Positions 6,109 to 13,715 of a stretch of 64,000 nucleotides of DNA are shown here, piece by piece (position 1 is the first letter of the stretch; each line of letters opens with the position of its first letter). Made by a program: the position numbers and the translations under genes. This stretch comes from Candidatus Rokuibacteriota bacterium (GTDB lineage: Bacteria; Methylomirabilota; Methylomirabilia; Rokubacteriales; CSP1-6): contig QHSU01000054.1 of assembly GCA_003220535.1 (NCBI GenBank), positions 124,001 to 188,000 on the forward strand. The letters are read 5' to 3'. The notes beneath the pieces are model-generated. The model was given only the letters and a program-made list of their open reading frames with translations, was not told the origin of the DNA and ran no database searches.

Positions 6109-7915
6109 TCTCGGTACCACCAATAGCCTCGTCGCCTACGTCGACGAGAAGACCGGTCTGCCACGGGTCATCCCCGACCGCGACGGGCACGCGCTCCTGC
6201 CGTCCATCGTCTCGTTCGCGAACGAGGGGGTGCTGGTCGGCGCCGCCGCGAGGCGCCAGCTCGTCCGCCGGCCCGAGTCGACAGTGTATTCGGTGAAGCG
6301 CCTGATGGGGCGCAGCTACGAGGATGTCAAGGAAGAGCTCTGCTACTTCCCGTTCAAGGTGCTGCCGTGCGAGGGCATCGTCAAGATCCGGATCGGGAGC
6401 CGCGAGGTCACGCCGCCCGAGGTGTCGGCGATCGTGCTCAAGTCCCTCAAGGAGAGAGCCGAGGCCCATTTCGGGGAGACGATCGAGAAGGCGGTCGTCA
6501 CGGTGCCCGCGTACTTCAACGACAGTCAGCGCCAGGCCACGAAGGACGCCGGGCGCATCGCGGGGCTCGACGTCGTCCGCATCCTCAACGAGCCGACAGC
6601 CGCGTCCCTCGCCTACGGGCTGCAGCGCATCCGCGAGGGCGTGGTCGCGGTCTATGACCTCGGGGGCGGGACCTTCGACATCTCGATCCTGAGGGTGAAG
6701 GACGGAGTCTTCGAAGTCCTGGCGACGAACGGGAACACGCGTCTCGGCGGTGACGATTTCGACCGCGCGCTCGTGGTGTGGCTGCTCGACGACATCCGCG
6801 AGAAGCACGGCGTGTACCTCGGGCGCGACCTGGAGGCGATGCAAGAGCTGCGGCTCGCCGCCGAGGCGGCCAAGATCCGTTTGTCCTCCGACGAGCGGAC
6901 GGCGTTGACCATTCCGTTCGACGCGTTCACGTACCACCGGGAGATCACCCGGAGCGAGCTCGAGCGACTCATCGAGCGGCTGGTGGACTCGACCCTGGCC
7001 CCGTGCCGGATGGCCCTCGCCGATGCGGGACTGGCGTCGGCGGACATCGACGAGGTGGTCCTGGTCGGCGGATCAACGCGGGTTCCGCTCGTCCGGCGCC
7101 GGGTGCAGGAGCTGTTCGGCAAGACGCCGCACAGCCAGCTCAATCCCGACGAGGTCGTCGCGCTGGGCGCCGCCGTCCAGGCCCACATCCTCGCGGGCGG
7201 TATCACGAACATGCTGCTGCTCGACGTGACTCCGCTGTCGCTCGGGATCGAGACGCTCGGCGGCATCGTGAGCGTCCTCATCCCGAGGAACACGACGATC
7301 CCCACGAACGCCCGCGAGCTGTTCACCACGTCGGTGGACGGCCAGCGCGTCGTCGACATGCACGTCGTCCAGGGCGAGCGCGAGCTCGCCAAGGACTGCC
7401 GCTCGCTCGCCCGCTTCGAGCTCTCGGGGGTCGACCCGATGCCGGCGGGCATGCCGAAGATCGAAGTGGTGTTCCTCATCGACGCCAACGGGATCCTCCA
7501 GGTGACCGCCACGGAGCTCCGAACCGGCAAGGCCGCCGCGATCGAGGTGAAGCCCACCTATGGCCTCTCCGACGCCGACGTCGAGCGGATGGTCGAAGAG
7601 TCCTTCGCCTACGCGGAGGCCGACGTGGAGGCCCGGCTGCTCATCGAGACGCGGAACGAGGCCGACACGGTCATCACCCACGTTGAGCGGGCGCTCGCCC
7701 AGGGGAGTCACCTGGTCGCCGCCGACGAGCGTCGGGCCATCGTGGAGGCGCTGGACGCTCTGCGCGGCGCCCGCGATGGAAGCGACCGCGACCTCATCCG
7801 GGAGGCGACTACCGCGATGAATCATGCCACCGAGCATCTCGCCGAGATCATGATGGACGCGGCGCTCAAGGGCGCGCTCGCGAGCCGGCGGGCCGGCGAG
7901 ATCATGGAGAAGTGA
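6086..7915 (+). CDS. hscA: Fe-S chaperone HscA (specialised Hsp70)
   Basis: A 609-residue Hsp70-family ATPase dedicated to releasing clusters from IscU. The nucleotide-binding domain shows [13 protein letters not shown] at the start, [27 protein letters not shown] and [12 protein letters not shown]. The substrate-binding domain begins near [17 protein letters not shown] and runs to about 500, followed by a short helical lid. The length (DnaK is about 640) and the hscB-hscA-fdx order identify it as HscA rather than DnaK. The stop overlaps the ferredoxin start. Confidence 0.95.
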   Translation: MSRIVGIDLGTTNSLVAYVDEKTGLPRVIPDRDGHALLPSIVSFANEGVLVGAAARRQLVRRPESTVYSVKRLMGRSYEDVKEELCYFPFKVLPCEGIVKIRIGSREVTPPEVSAIVLKSLKERAEAHFGETIEKAVVTVPAYFNDSQRQATKDAGRIAGLDVVRILNEPTAASLAYGLQRIREGVVAVYDLGGGTFDISILRVKDGVFEVLATNGNTRLGGDDFDRALVVWLLDDIREKHGVYLGRDLEAMQELRLAAEAAKIRLSSDERTALTIPFDAFTYHREITRSELERLIERLVDSTLAPCRMALADAGLASADIDEVVLVGGSTRVPLVRRRVQELFGKTPHSQLNPDEVVALGAAVQAHILAGGITNMLLLDVTPLSLGIETLGGIVSVLIPRNTTIPTNARELFTTSVDGQRVVDMHVVQGERELAKDCRSLARFELSGVDPMPAGMPKIEVVFLIDANGILQVTATELRTGKAAAIEVKPTYGLSDADVERMVEESFAYAEADVEARLLIETRNEADTVITHVERALAQGSHLVAADERRAIVEALDALRGARDGSDRDLIREATTAMNHATEHLAEIMMDAALKGALASRRAGEIMEK

Positions 7916-8238
7916 TGGCAGTCCACAAGGTGACCTTCCTACCGCTCAACGTGACCGTCGAGGTCGACGACGAGAAATATCCGCTCGCCGATCACGGCAA
8001 GCCGGGCTCGCTCCTGGACATCGCGCTCGCCAACGATATTCACCTTGAGCACAACTGTGGCGGGAGCTGCGCCTGCACGACCTGCCACGTCATCGTGAAG
8101 GAAGGGGAGGAGACTCTCTCCGAGATTCAGTCGGACGAAGAGGACCGGCTCGACACGGCGGAGGGGCTCACCATCCACTCGCGGCTCGGCTGCCAGGCGG
8201 TCGTGCGCGGCAACGTCGTCGTGGAGATCCCGAAGTGA
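7915..8238 (+). CDS. fdx: Isc-type [2Fe-2S] ferredoxin
   Basis: A 107-residue adrenodoxin-like ferredoxin that supplies electrons for cluster assembly on IscU/IscS. The ligands are C48, C54 and C57 (C-x5-C-x2-C) and C93 (SRLGCQAV). An additional C52 lies inside the loop. The flanking HLEHNCGGSCACTTCHV stretch is diagnostic of the Isc ferredoxin. I choose ATG 7915, which overlaps the hscA stop as TGATG; GTG 7912 is also in frame. It is followed directly by iscX. Confidence 0.95.
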   Translation: MAVHKVTFLPLNVTVEVDDEKYPLADHGKPGSLLDIALANDIHLEHNCGGSCACTTCHVIVKEGEETLSEIQSDEEDRLDTAEGLTIHSRLGCQAVVRGNVVVEIPK

Positions 8239-8438
8239 TCAGCTGGCGGGACACGGAGGACATCGCCATCGCGCTCAGCGAAGGCCACCCGGAGCTCGAC
8301 CCGCTCACGGTCAGGTTCACCGACCTCCACCGCTGGGTGACCGAGCTGCCGGGCTTCACGGACGATCCCAAGGGGTCCAACGAGAAAATCCTCGAAGCGA
8401 TCCAGATGGCCTGGCTGGACGAGTACCGGAACCGATGA
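8235..8438 (+). CDS. iscX: IscX (YfhJ) regulator of Fe-S assembly
   Basis: A 67-residue acidic protein of the IscX family, known to bind IscS and modulate desulfurase and iron supply. Family hallmarks are the DTEDIAIAL start, DPLTVRFTDLHRWV and the C-terminal SNEKILEAIQMAWLDEYR. The GTG start (8235) overlaps the fdx stop as GTGA. It closes the operon. Keeping an IscS-binding modulator supports the idea that the unusual IscS is still an interaction partner. Confidence 0.93.
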   Translation: MISWRDTEDIAIALSEGHPELDPLTVRFTDLHRWVTELPGFTDDPKGSNEKILEAIQMAWLDEYRNR

Positions 8439-8461
8439 GTGGCGGGGGCGCGTCGCGCCGC

Positions 8462-8686
8462 TCACCAGGTGACGACGTGGTCGGATTCGAAGATCAGGTC
8501 GAGGAGCTGGGCGTAGGACAGATCCGCGTCGAGGCGGCGGACTTCGACGCTGGGTGGCAGGTCGAGTGCGACGCCCCCCGGGAGGAGAGCGACCGTGACG
8601 CGATCGCCGGCCCGCACGTGCTGGTCGAGCACCGCGCGGGCGACGGCCGTGTCCGGACTCTTGAGCAGGTGGAGGACGGTAGCCAT
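8462..8686 (-). CDS. DsrH/TusB-like small protein
   Basis: A 74-residue protein with the DsrH/TusB pattern: MATVLHLLKSPD start, a hydrophobic strand (VTVALLPGGVAL), and an end at D-x-V-V-T-W. In known systems TusB/DsrH is the small subunit of a heterohexamer with TusC/DsrF and TusD/DsrE that carries persulfide sulfur. This copy has no cysteine, like many TusB, so it would be structural. It is the third gene of a minus-strand triplet; its ATG shares one base with the stop of the preceding gene (TGATG). It converges on iscX with a 23-base gap. Confidence 0.65.
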   Translation of the reverse strand: MATVLHLLKSPDTAVARAVLDQHVRAGDRVTVALLPGGVALDLPPSVEVRRLDADLSYAQLLDLIFESDHVVTW

Positions 8687-9042
8687 CAGAACACGAGGAA
8701 GCGGCGGCCCCCCTGGACGAGGCGGGCGATCTCTTCGCGCGTGACGCGGATCACGCGGTGCCCTTCGGCGTTCCAGGCCGGATCGGACGGCACCGCGTCG
8801 GCCTCGACGTGGAACGGCACCTCGAGCTCCTTGAGATTCGCGCGGAACCTGGCGATATCGTCGCCGTCGACGAGGTCGTCGGTGTCCTCGTCGAGGAGGT
8901 GGACGCCCGGGCCCAGCAACACGAAGGTGACCGCGTTCTCACCGGCCACGACGCCAAGGCCGATCCGCATCGCCTCGTTCGCCCGGTGGGACGCGCGCGG
9001 ATCCGTCGAGATCAGGACGACGACCGGGAGACTGTCGAGCAC
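8686..9042 (-). CDS. DsrE/DsrF-like (TusC-type) protein
   Basis: A 118-residue protein of the DsrE/DsrF fold: PVVVLISTDPRAS strand, a helix with ANEAMRIGLGVV, then VTFVLLGPGVHLL. It contains no cysteine, consistent with the non-catalytic F subunit of a DsrEFH/TusDCB complex. GTG 9042 starts four bases after the previous gene's stop and its stop touches the TusB-like start, so the three are one operon. Specific substrate unknown; tusA and mnmA are not in this window. Confidence 0.65.
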   Translation of the reverse strand: MLDSLPVVVLISTDPRASHRANEAMRIGLGVVAGENAVTFVLLGPGVHLLDEDTDDLVDGDDIARFRANLKELEVPFHVEADAVPSDPAWNAEGHRVIRVTREEIARLVQGGRRFLVF

Positions 9043-9046
9043 GGAG

Positions 9047-9370
9047 TCAGTTGAGCGCGATGAACCGGTCCGTCCCGTTGATCAGATCCGTCAGCACGAC
9101 GAGCCCGCAGTAGGTCACGCTGTCGGCGTCGCGGAGCGGGATGCGGCGCTTCTGACAGCCGTACGCGCACACGAACAGCTTCGCACCGCGTGTCGGCAGC
9201 GCGCGGATTCGCGCGTCATCGAGCGCCCGGACGCCGTCGTCGATGAGATAGAGGTAGAGGTCGGCGCCGCGGTCGAGCGCCGCCGCCGACAACCCCACGG
9301 CCGTCTCGAGGTTGGGATGCTCGAGCCCGGTCGACAGGAGCACCCCGAGTTTCTTCTTCGCGAGGTCCAT
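9047..9370 (-). CDS. DsrE-like (TusD-type) sulfurtransferase subunit
   Basis: A 107-residue DsrE-family protein and first gene of the triplet. It has KKLGVLLSTGLEHP, an Asp-rich middle strand (LYLYLIDDGV) and KLFVCAYGCQKR with C68 and C72, a position corresponding to the reactive cysteine of DsrE/TusD. C88 is a third cysteine. It would be the persulfide-carrying subunit, with the two cysteine-free proteins behind it as partners. ATG 9370 is divergent from the second desulfurase gene (42-base gap), which could be the sulfur donor. Confidence 0.68.
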   Translation of the reverse strand: MDLAKKKLGVLLSTGLEHPNLETAVGLSAAALDRGADLYLYLIDDGVRALDDARIRALPTRGAKLFVCAYGCQKRRIPLRDADSVTYCGLVVLTDLINGTDRFIALN

Positions 9371-9412
9371 CGCGGAGCGAGCGTAGCATCGTAAAAAATG
9401 GAGAGCAAGCAC

Positions 9413-10570
9413 ATGACCCGAAGAGTCTACCTGGATCACAACGCGTCGACACCGGTCCACCCCGAGGTGCTCGCCGAGATGCTGCCGTACTTCGGGGAGG
9501 TCTACGGGAACCCCTCGAGCATCCACGCGTTCGGTCGCGAGGCGCGTGAGGGCGTGGATCAGGCGCGGGAACGCGTCGCGCGGTTTCTGAACGTCTCCAG
9601 TCAGGAAATCGTCTTCACCTCCGGCGGGACCGAGTCCGACAATTTCGCCGCCAAGGGGCTGGCGTTGGCTCGGGGTCAGGGCCATCTCATCACCTCGCAG
9701 ATCGAGCACCATGCGGTCCTCCGCGCGTGCAAGGCACTCGAGGCGCAGGGCTTCGCGCTGACCTGCGTGGGCGTCGACGAGTTCGGGACGGTCGATCCCG
9801 ACGACGTCCGTCGCGCGATTCGGCCGGACACGGTGGCGATCAGCATCATGCACGCGAACAGCGAGGTGGGGACGATCCAGCCGATCGGGGCGATCGGCCG
9901 CATCGCCCGGGAGCATGGGATCCCGTTCCACGTCGACGCGGTCCAGACCTTCGGCAAGCTCCCGCTCGACGTGGAGGCGCTGGGCATCGACGCGCTCTCC
10001 TTCTCGGCGCACAAGATCTATGGCCCGAAGGGGGTCGCCGGACTCTTCATCCGCAAGGGCACCAAGATGGTCGCCGTGCAGCACGGGGGCGAGCACGAGC
10101 GGCGCCGCCGCGCCGGGACCGAGAACGTGGCGGGTATCGTGGGGCTCGGCAAGGCGGTCGAGCTTCGGGCGCGCGAGATGGGGTCGGAGGGGGCGCGGAT
10201 CGCGGTGCTGCGCGACCGGCTCTGGGACGGCATCCGCGCGCGGGTGCCCGAGGTGCGCCTCTCCGGTCATCCCGTCGAGCGACTCCCGGGAACGGCGAGC
10301 CTCCTGTTTCGCCATGTGGAGTCCGAGTCGATCGTGCTCGGGCTCGATCTGAAGGGAGTCGGCGTGTCGGCGGGCTCGGCCTGCACCTCCGGCAACGTCG
10401 AGCCCTCGCACGTGCTGGTCGCGATGGGCGTCCCCCTCGACTGGTCGATGGGCGCCGTCCGGTGCTCGCTCGGGCGGTCGACGAGCGCTGAAGACATCGA
10501 CTACCTCGTCGAATGCGTCGAGCCGCTCGTCCGCAAGCTCCGTCAGGCGATGCCCGTCGGAGCCGCATGA
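9413..10570 (+). CDS. Cysteine desulfurase (NifS/IscS type), catalytically complete
   Basis: A 385-residue PLP enzyme that removes sulfur from cysteine to give alanine and a protein persulfide. All key residues are present: EHHAV (H99), DAVQ, SFSAHKIYGPKG with the Schiff-base lysine K201, GGEHERRRRAGTEN, and the persulfide cysteine C324 in SAGSACTSGNVEPSHV. The RRRAGTEN signature places it nearer NifS/IscS2 than the IscS at 3436, which has RGMRSGTLP. ATG 9413 is favoured because GGAGAG lies seven bases before it; ATG 9398 is also in frame. The stop overlaps the scaffold gene start (ATGA). It probably supplies the active desulfurase function of the locus. Confidence 0.93.
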   Translation: MTRRVYLDHNASTPVHPEVLAEMLPYFGEVYGNPSSIHAFGREAREGVDQARERVARFLNVSSQEIVFTSGGTESDNFAAKGLALARGQGHLITSQIEHHAVLRACKALEAQGFALTCVGVDEFGTVDPDDVRRAIRPDTVAISIMHANSEVGTIQPIGAIGRIAREHGIPFHVDAVQTFGKLPLDVEALGIDALSFSAHKIYGPKGVAGLFIRKGTKMVAVQHGGEHERRRRAGTENVAGIVGLGKAVELRAREMGSEGARIAVLRDRLWDGIRARVPEVRLSGHPVERLPGTASLLFRHVESESIVLGLDLKGVGVSAGSACTSGNVEPSHVLVAMGVPLDWSMGAVRCSLGRSTSAEDIDYLVECVEPLVRKLRQAMPVGAA

Positions 10571-10938
10571 GGTACAGCCCGACGCTCGTGGACCACTTTC
10601 TGAATCCCCGGAACGCCGGGATGATGCGCGAGCCCGACAGCGTCGGCGAGGACGCGGACGATCGTTGCGGCGATCTCGCGCGCTTCTTCCTGCGCGTCCG
10701 TGACGGCCGCGTCGCCGAGATCCGCTTCCAGACCTACGGCTGCGGTCCGACGATCGCCGCGGCGAGCATCGCGAGCGAGCTCTACCGTGGCCGGCTCGTC
10801 GGCGATCTCTGTCGGCTGGAGGCCGGTGAGATCGAGCAGGCCCTCCACGGGCTTCCCGACGACCGCAAGCACGCCGCCGCCGTCGCCGCCAGCGCGCTTC
10901 GGGCGGCGGCCGTGCGGTACCAGGAGCGGCAGAGCTGA
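10567..10938 (+). CDS. IscU/NifU-N-like scaffold lacking the third ligand cysteine
   Basis: A 123-residue protein of the IscU fold (YSPTLVDHFLNPRNAGMM start). C34 with D36 (DDRCGD) and C59 (TYGCGPTIAAAS) match two cluster ligands. The third normally follows histidine in K-x-HCS, but here the segment is DDRKHAAAV, so position 103 is alanine. A non-homologous C82 exists elsewhere. The HscA-binding LPPVK motif is also missing (GLPDDRK). It overlaps the desulfurase gene as ATGA and precedes cysE by three bases. It may be a cluster carrier or a desulfurase partner rather than a full scaffold. Confidence 0.85.
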   Translation: MRYSPTLVDHFLNPRNAGMMREPDSVGEDADDRCGDLARFFLRVRDGRVAEIRFQTYGCGPTIAAASIASELYRGRLVGDLCRLEAGEIEQALHGLPDDRKHAAAVAASALRAAAVRYQERQS

Positions 10939-10941
10939 CCC

Positions 10942-11604
10942 GTGTTTGACGAGATCCGTCGTGACGTCCGTGCCGTGCGCGAGCGAGACCCGGCCGCCCG
11001 GTCCACCCTCGAGGTCTTGCTGTGCTATCCGGGCGTGCACGCGCTCGCCTTCCACCGGATCGCCCACGCGATCTGGGCCCACGGCTGGACGATTCCCGCG
11101 CGCTTCATGTCCCACGTGGCCCGCTTCCTCACGGGGATCGAGATCCATCCCGCGGCCAAGCTCGGACCCGGGCTCTTCATCGACCACGGGATGGGCGTGG
11201 TCATCGGCGAGACGGCCGAGGTCGGCGAGAACGTCACGCTGCTGCAGGGCGTGACCCTCGGCGGGACGAGCCTCAAGCGGGAGAAACGTCACCCGACCCT
11301 CGGCAACAACGTCGTCGTCGGCGCCGGAGCCAAGATCATCGGGGCCTTCAAGATCGGCGACGGCAGCCGAATCGGCGCCGGCTCCGTGGTCGTGCGCGAG
11401 GTGCCGACGAACTCCGTTGTGGTCGGTGTTCCCGGCCGAGTAACATATCGCGATGGGCAGCGGGTGGCGGGCAGCATCGACCTCGACCAGGCGGACCTCC
11501 CGGATCCGATGAGCAAGGCGATCGAGCAGCTCGTCGATCGCATCCGAGTGCTGGAAGGCGAGATCGAGACGCTGCGCAAGACAATCGAGGAGGAACGCGC
11601 GTGA
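10942..11604 (+). CDS. cysE: Serine O-acetyltransferase
   Basis: A 220-residue enzyme that makes O-acetylserine from serine and acetyl-CoA, the first committed step of cysteine synthesis. After a short N-terminal helical part, the left-handed parallel beta-helix runs from about 65 to 170 with hexapeptide repeats ([51 protein letters not shown]). The catalytic His is in FIDHGMG. The C-terminus adds a coiled-coil-like heptad stretch ([19 protein letters not shown]). GTG 10942 follows the scaffold gene by three bases. Co-transcription with a desulfurase suggests it feeds cysteine to it. Confidence 0.93.
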   Translation: MFDEIRRDVRAVRERDPAARSTLEVLLCYPGVHALAFHRIAHAIWAHGWTIPARFMSHVARFLTGIEIHPAAKLGPGLFIDHGMGVVIGETAEVGENVTLLQGVTLGGTSLKREKRHPTLGNNVVVGAGAKIIGAFKIGDGSRIGAGSVVVREVPTNSVVVGVPGRVTYRDGQRVAGSIDLDQADLPDPMSKAIEQLVDRIRVLEGEIETLRKTIEEERA

Positions 11605-11780
11605 CCCCCAAGGACATGCTCAGCCTCAAAGAAGCGTCGACCTACCTTGGCATGGACGAGGGCAAGCTCGCGTCGCTCGCCACCGAGCGGCGCATCCCTT
11701 CCGTCCAGCTCGACGGTGCCTGGATGTTCTCGAAAAAGTCGATCGACAAGTGGCGGAGCCAGCAGACGCGACGCTCGTGA
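11601..11780 (+). CDS. Small helix-turn-helix (excisionase/MerR-type) protein
   Basis: A 59-residue protein starting at GTG 11601, which overlaps the cysE stop. The sequence [20 protein letters not shown], then an R-R-I-P turn and [11 protein letters not shown], is the HTH_17 excisionase-like winged-helix pattern: helix-turn-helix, wing, and a final lysine/tryptophan helix. Such stand-alone domains bind DNA or act as adaptors. No phage or integrase gene is near, so it is probably a housekeeping accessory protein. Its stop overlaps the next start (GTGA). Confidence 0.75.
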   Translation: MTPKDMLSLKEASTYLGMDEGKLASLATERRIPSVQLDGAWMFSKKSIDKWRSQQTRRS

Positions 11781-12340
11781 TCCCTCGCCTAAACGCCTGG
11801 TCGGTCCTCACCGAGTTCACCAAGAGCGATAGCCTCCGCAAGCACGCCCGTGCCGTCGAAGCCTCCATGCGCGCCTACGCCGACAGCTACGGAGAGGATC
11901 CCGATACGTGGGGCGTGGCCGGAATGCTGCACGACTTCGACTACGAGATGCACCCGCGCGCCCCGCACCATCCGCTCAAAGGCGCCGAGATCCTCCTGGC
12001 GCGGGGCGTTCCCGAGCAGATCGTGCACGCGATCCTGGCGCACGCGGACTACTCCGGAGTCCCCCGCGTCTCGCGGCTCGACCGGGCGCTCTATGCGTGT
12101 GACGAGCTCTCCGGCTTCGTCCACGCCGTCGCCCTCGTCCGTCCCGGCCGCGTGATCAGCGGCCTCGAGCCGCCGTCCGTCCGGAAGAAGCTCAAGGACA
12201 AGGCGTTCGCGCGGACGGTCAACCGCGACGACGTCTACCGCGGCGCCGCCGAGCTCGCCGTCGACCTGGACGAGCACATCGCGTTCGTCATCGCCGCGTT
12301 GACCGACGTCGCGCCCGAAATCGGCCTCGCCCGCACCTGA
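11777..12340 (+). CDS. HD-domain hydrolase
   Basis: A 187-residue protein with the HD phosphohydrolase pattern: H at SLRKHARAVEASM, the HD dyad in GMLHDFDYE, a helix with HPLKGAEILLARG and a further His in HAILAHADY, all potential metal ligands. Family members cleave phosphomonoesters or nucleotides; this compact HDIG-like type is generally uncharacterised. GTG 11777 overlaps the HTH gene stop. It is the last gene of the desulfurase-cysE transcription unit. A 5-bp hairpin (12358-12373, CCCCG/CGGGG) follows without a clear T-tract. Confidence 0.78.
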   Translation: MIPRLNAWSVLTEFTKSDSLRKHARAVEASMRAYADSYGEDPDTWGVAGMLHDFDYEMHPRAPHHPLKGAEILLARGVPEQIVHAILAHADYSGVPRVSRLDRALYACDELSGFVHAVALVRPGRVISGLEPPSVRKKLKDKAFARTVNRDDVYRGAAELAVDLDEHIAFVIAALTDVAPEIGLART

Positions 12341-12424
12341 CCCCAGATGGAGTGAGTCCCCGTGTTTTCGGGGTTGATCATACCTACGCGCGTCTCGGTA
12401 TGACGCTGAACGGTTGCTGCTAGC

Positions 12425-13636
12425 GTGGTCGCGGAAGGGGCCCGCGCTCCCGCCCCCGCCCGTGCGTCAACGACGCGTGCGATCGCGCACGTCGACATGG
12501 ACGCGTTTTATGCGGCGATCGAGCAGCGCGACCGCCCGGAGCTGCGCGGACGCCCCGTCATCGTCGGCGCCAGCCCGACCGGCCGCGGCGTGGTCTCGGC
12601 GGCTTCGTACGAGGCTCGGCGGTTCGGCGTCCACTCGGCGATGCCGATCGGGCGCGCGGCCAGGCTCTGCCCGCAGGGCGCGTTCCTTCCGGTGGACATG
12701 CGAAAGTATCAACGCGTCTCGGTCGAGGTCATGGGCATCCTCGCCGACTTCTCGCCGCTGGTGGAACCCGTATCCGTCGACGAGGCGTTCGTCGACCTCA
12801 CCGGAACGGAGTCGCTCTTCGGGAGCCCGCTCGACGCCGTCCGCCTGATCAAGCGCCGGATCCTGTCCGAGACCGGCCTGACGGCGTCGGCCGGGCTCGC
12901 CGCGAACAAGTTCGTCGCGAAGGTCGCGTCCGACCTCGAGAAGCCCGATGGGCTCGTGGTCGTCCCGGCCGGTGATGAAGCGCGCTTCCTCGGGGCCTTG
13001 CCGGTCGAGCGCCTCTGGGGTGTCGGCCGGGTGATGGCCAAGGCGCTCCGCGACCTCGGCTTCACGACGATCGGCCAGCTCCAGCGCGCGCCCCGAACCG
13101 TCCTCGCCGAGCGGTTCGGAAAGCACGGCGAGGCCCTCGCGGACCTCGCGTTCGGCCGCGACGATCGTCCGGTGGAGCCGTTCGGCGTGCCCAAGTCCAT
13201 CGGAGCGGAGGAAACGTTCGGCGTCGACTGCACGAACCCGGACGAGCTCAAGACGACGCTGCGGGCCCACGCCGAGCGGGTCGCGGCCGAGTTGCGAGAG
13301 GCGGGGTTTTCCGCTGGCCGCGTCACGCTCAAGCTGCGTCTGGCACCGTTCGAGACGCACACGCGCAGCGCCACCGGCGAGGCGACCCAGGACGGTCTCG
13401 AGCTCTACCGTCGCGCGCTGGCGCTTCTCGAGCGGGACCGGGTCACGCGACCCGTGCGCCTGATCGGGCTCTCCGCGTCGCGACTGGGCCCCGCGGGGTC
13501 GGGCCAGCTCGACTTGCTCGATCCGGCGGCCCTACGGCGGGAGCGACTGGCGCGGGTGGTCGACCGGCTCACCGCACGGTTCGGCGAGGGAACCGTCATT
13601 CCGGCTGCGCTGTTGCCTGAACGAGGGTCCGACTGA
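12425..13636 (+). CDS. dinB: DNA polymerase IV (Y-family)
   Basis: A 403-residue error-prone translesion polymerase. The N-terminal palm has AHVDMDAFYAAIEQRD (first acidic metal ligand) and EPVSVDEAFVDLTG (second acidic pair). The thumb HhH is at LWGVGRVMAKALRDLG and the little finger covers about 245-365. The length is above E. coli Pol IV (351), with a short Ala/Pro-rich leader before residue 18 and a C-terminal extension after the little finger. No clear beta-clamp motif was picked out, though the tail contains QLDLLD, which fits the QxxLxLF type loosely. Start GTG 12425 is the best available. Transcribed alone. Confidence 0.92.
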   Translation: MVAEGARAPAPARASTTRAIAHVDMDAFYAAIEQRDRPELRGRPVIVGASPTGRGVVSAASYEARRFGVHSAMPIGRAARLCPQGAFLPVDMRKYQRVSVEVMGILADFSPLVEPVSVDEAFVDLTGTESLFGSPLDAVRLIKRRILSETGLTASAGLAANKFVAKVASDLEKPDGLVVVPAGDEARFLGALPVERLWGVGRVMAKALRDLGFTTIGQLQRAPRTVLAERFGKHGEALADLAFGRDDRPVEPFGVPKSIGAEETFGVDCTNPDELKTTLRAHAERVAAELREAGFSAGRVTLKLRLAPFETHTRSATGEATQDGLELYRRALALLERDRVTRPVRLIGLSASRLGPAGSGQLDLLDPAALRRERLARVVDRLTARFGEGTVIPAALLPERGSD

Positions 13637-13644
13637 GCTATAAT
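13613..13644 (+). promoter_or_regulatory. Candidate promoter of the liv operon
   Basis: A perfect TATAAT (13639-13644) lies 72 bases before the livK start in the dinB-livK gap. A TTGCCT (13613-13618) is 20 bases upstream, longer than ideal spacing. The -10 box is notable in this GC-rich DNA. The -35 assignment is weak and overlaps the dinB 3' end. Confidence 0.4.
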
Positions 13645-13715
13645 GCGAGCCGCCCTACGGGCGCTTCGCGGGTCGTTCAGACCCTCGCATCCCTGCGATT
13701 CGAAGGAGGACACGA

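Noticed and set aside
9370..10411. Extension of the DsrE-like minus-strand frame across the second desulfurase
   Set aside because: Family similarity begins at ATG 9370; the upstream part is antisense to a well conserved desulfurase.
12358..12373. CCCCG-TGTTTT-CGGGG hairpin as terminator after the HD gene
   Set aside because: Only a 5-bp stem and no following T-tract; too weak to call.
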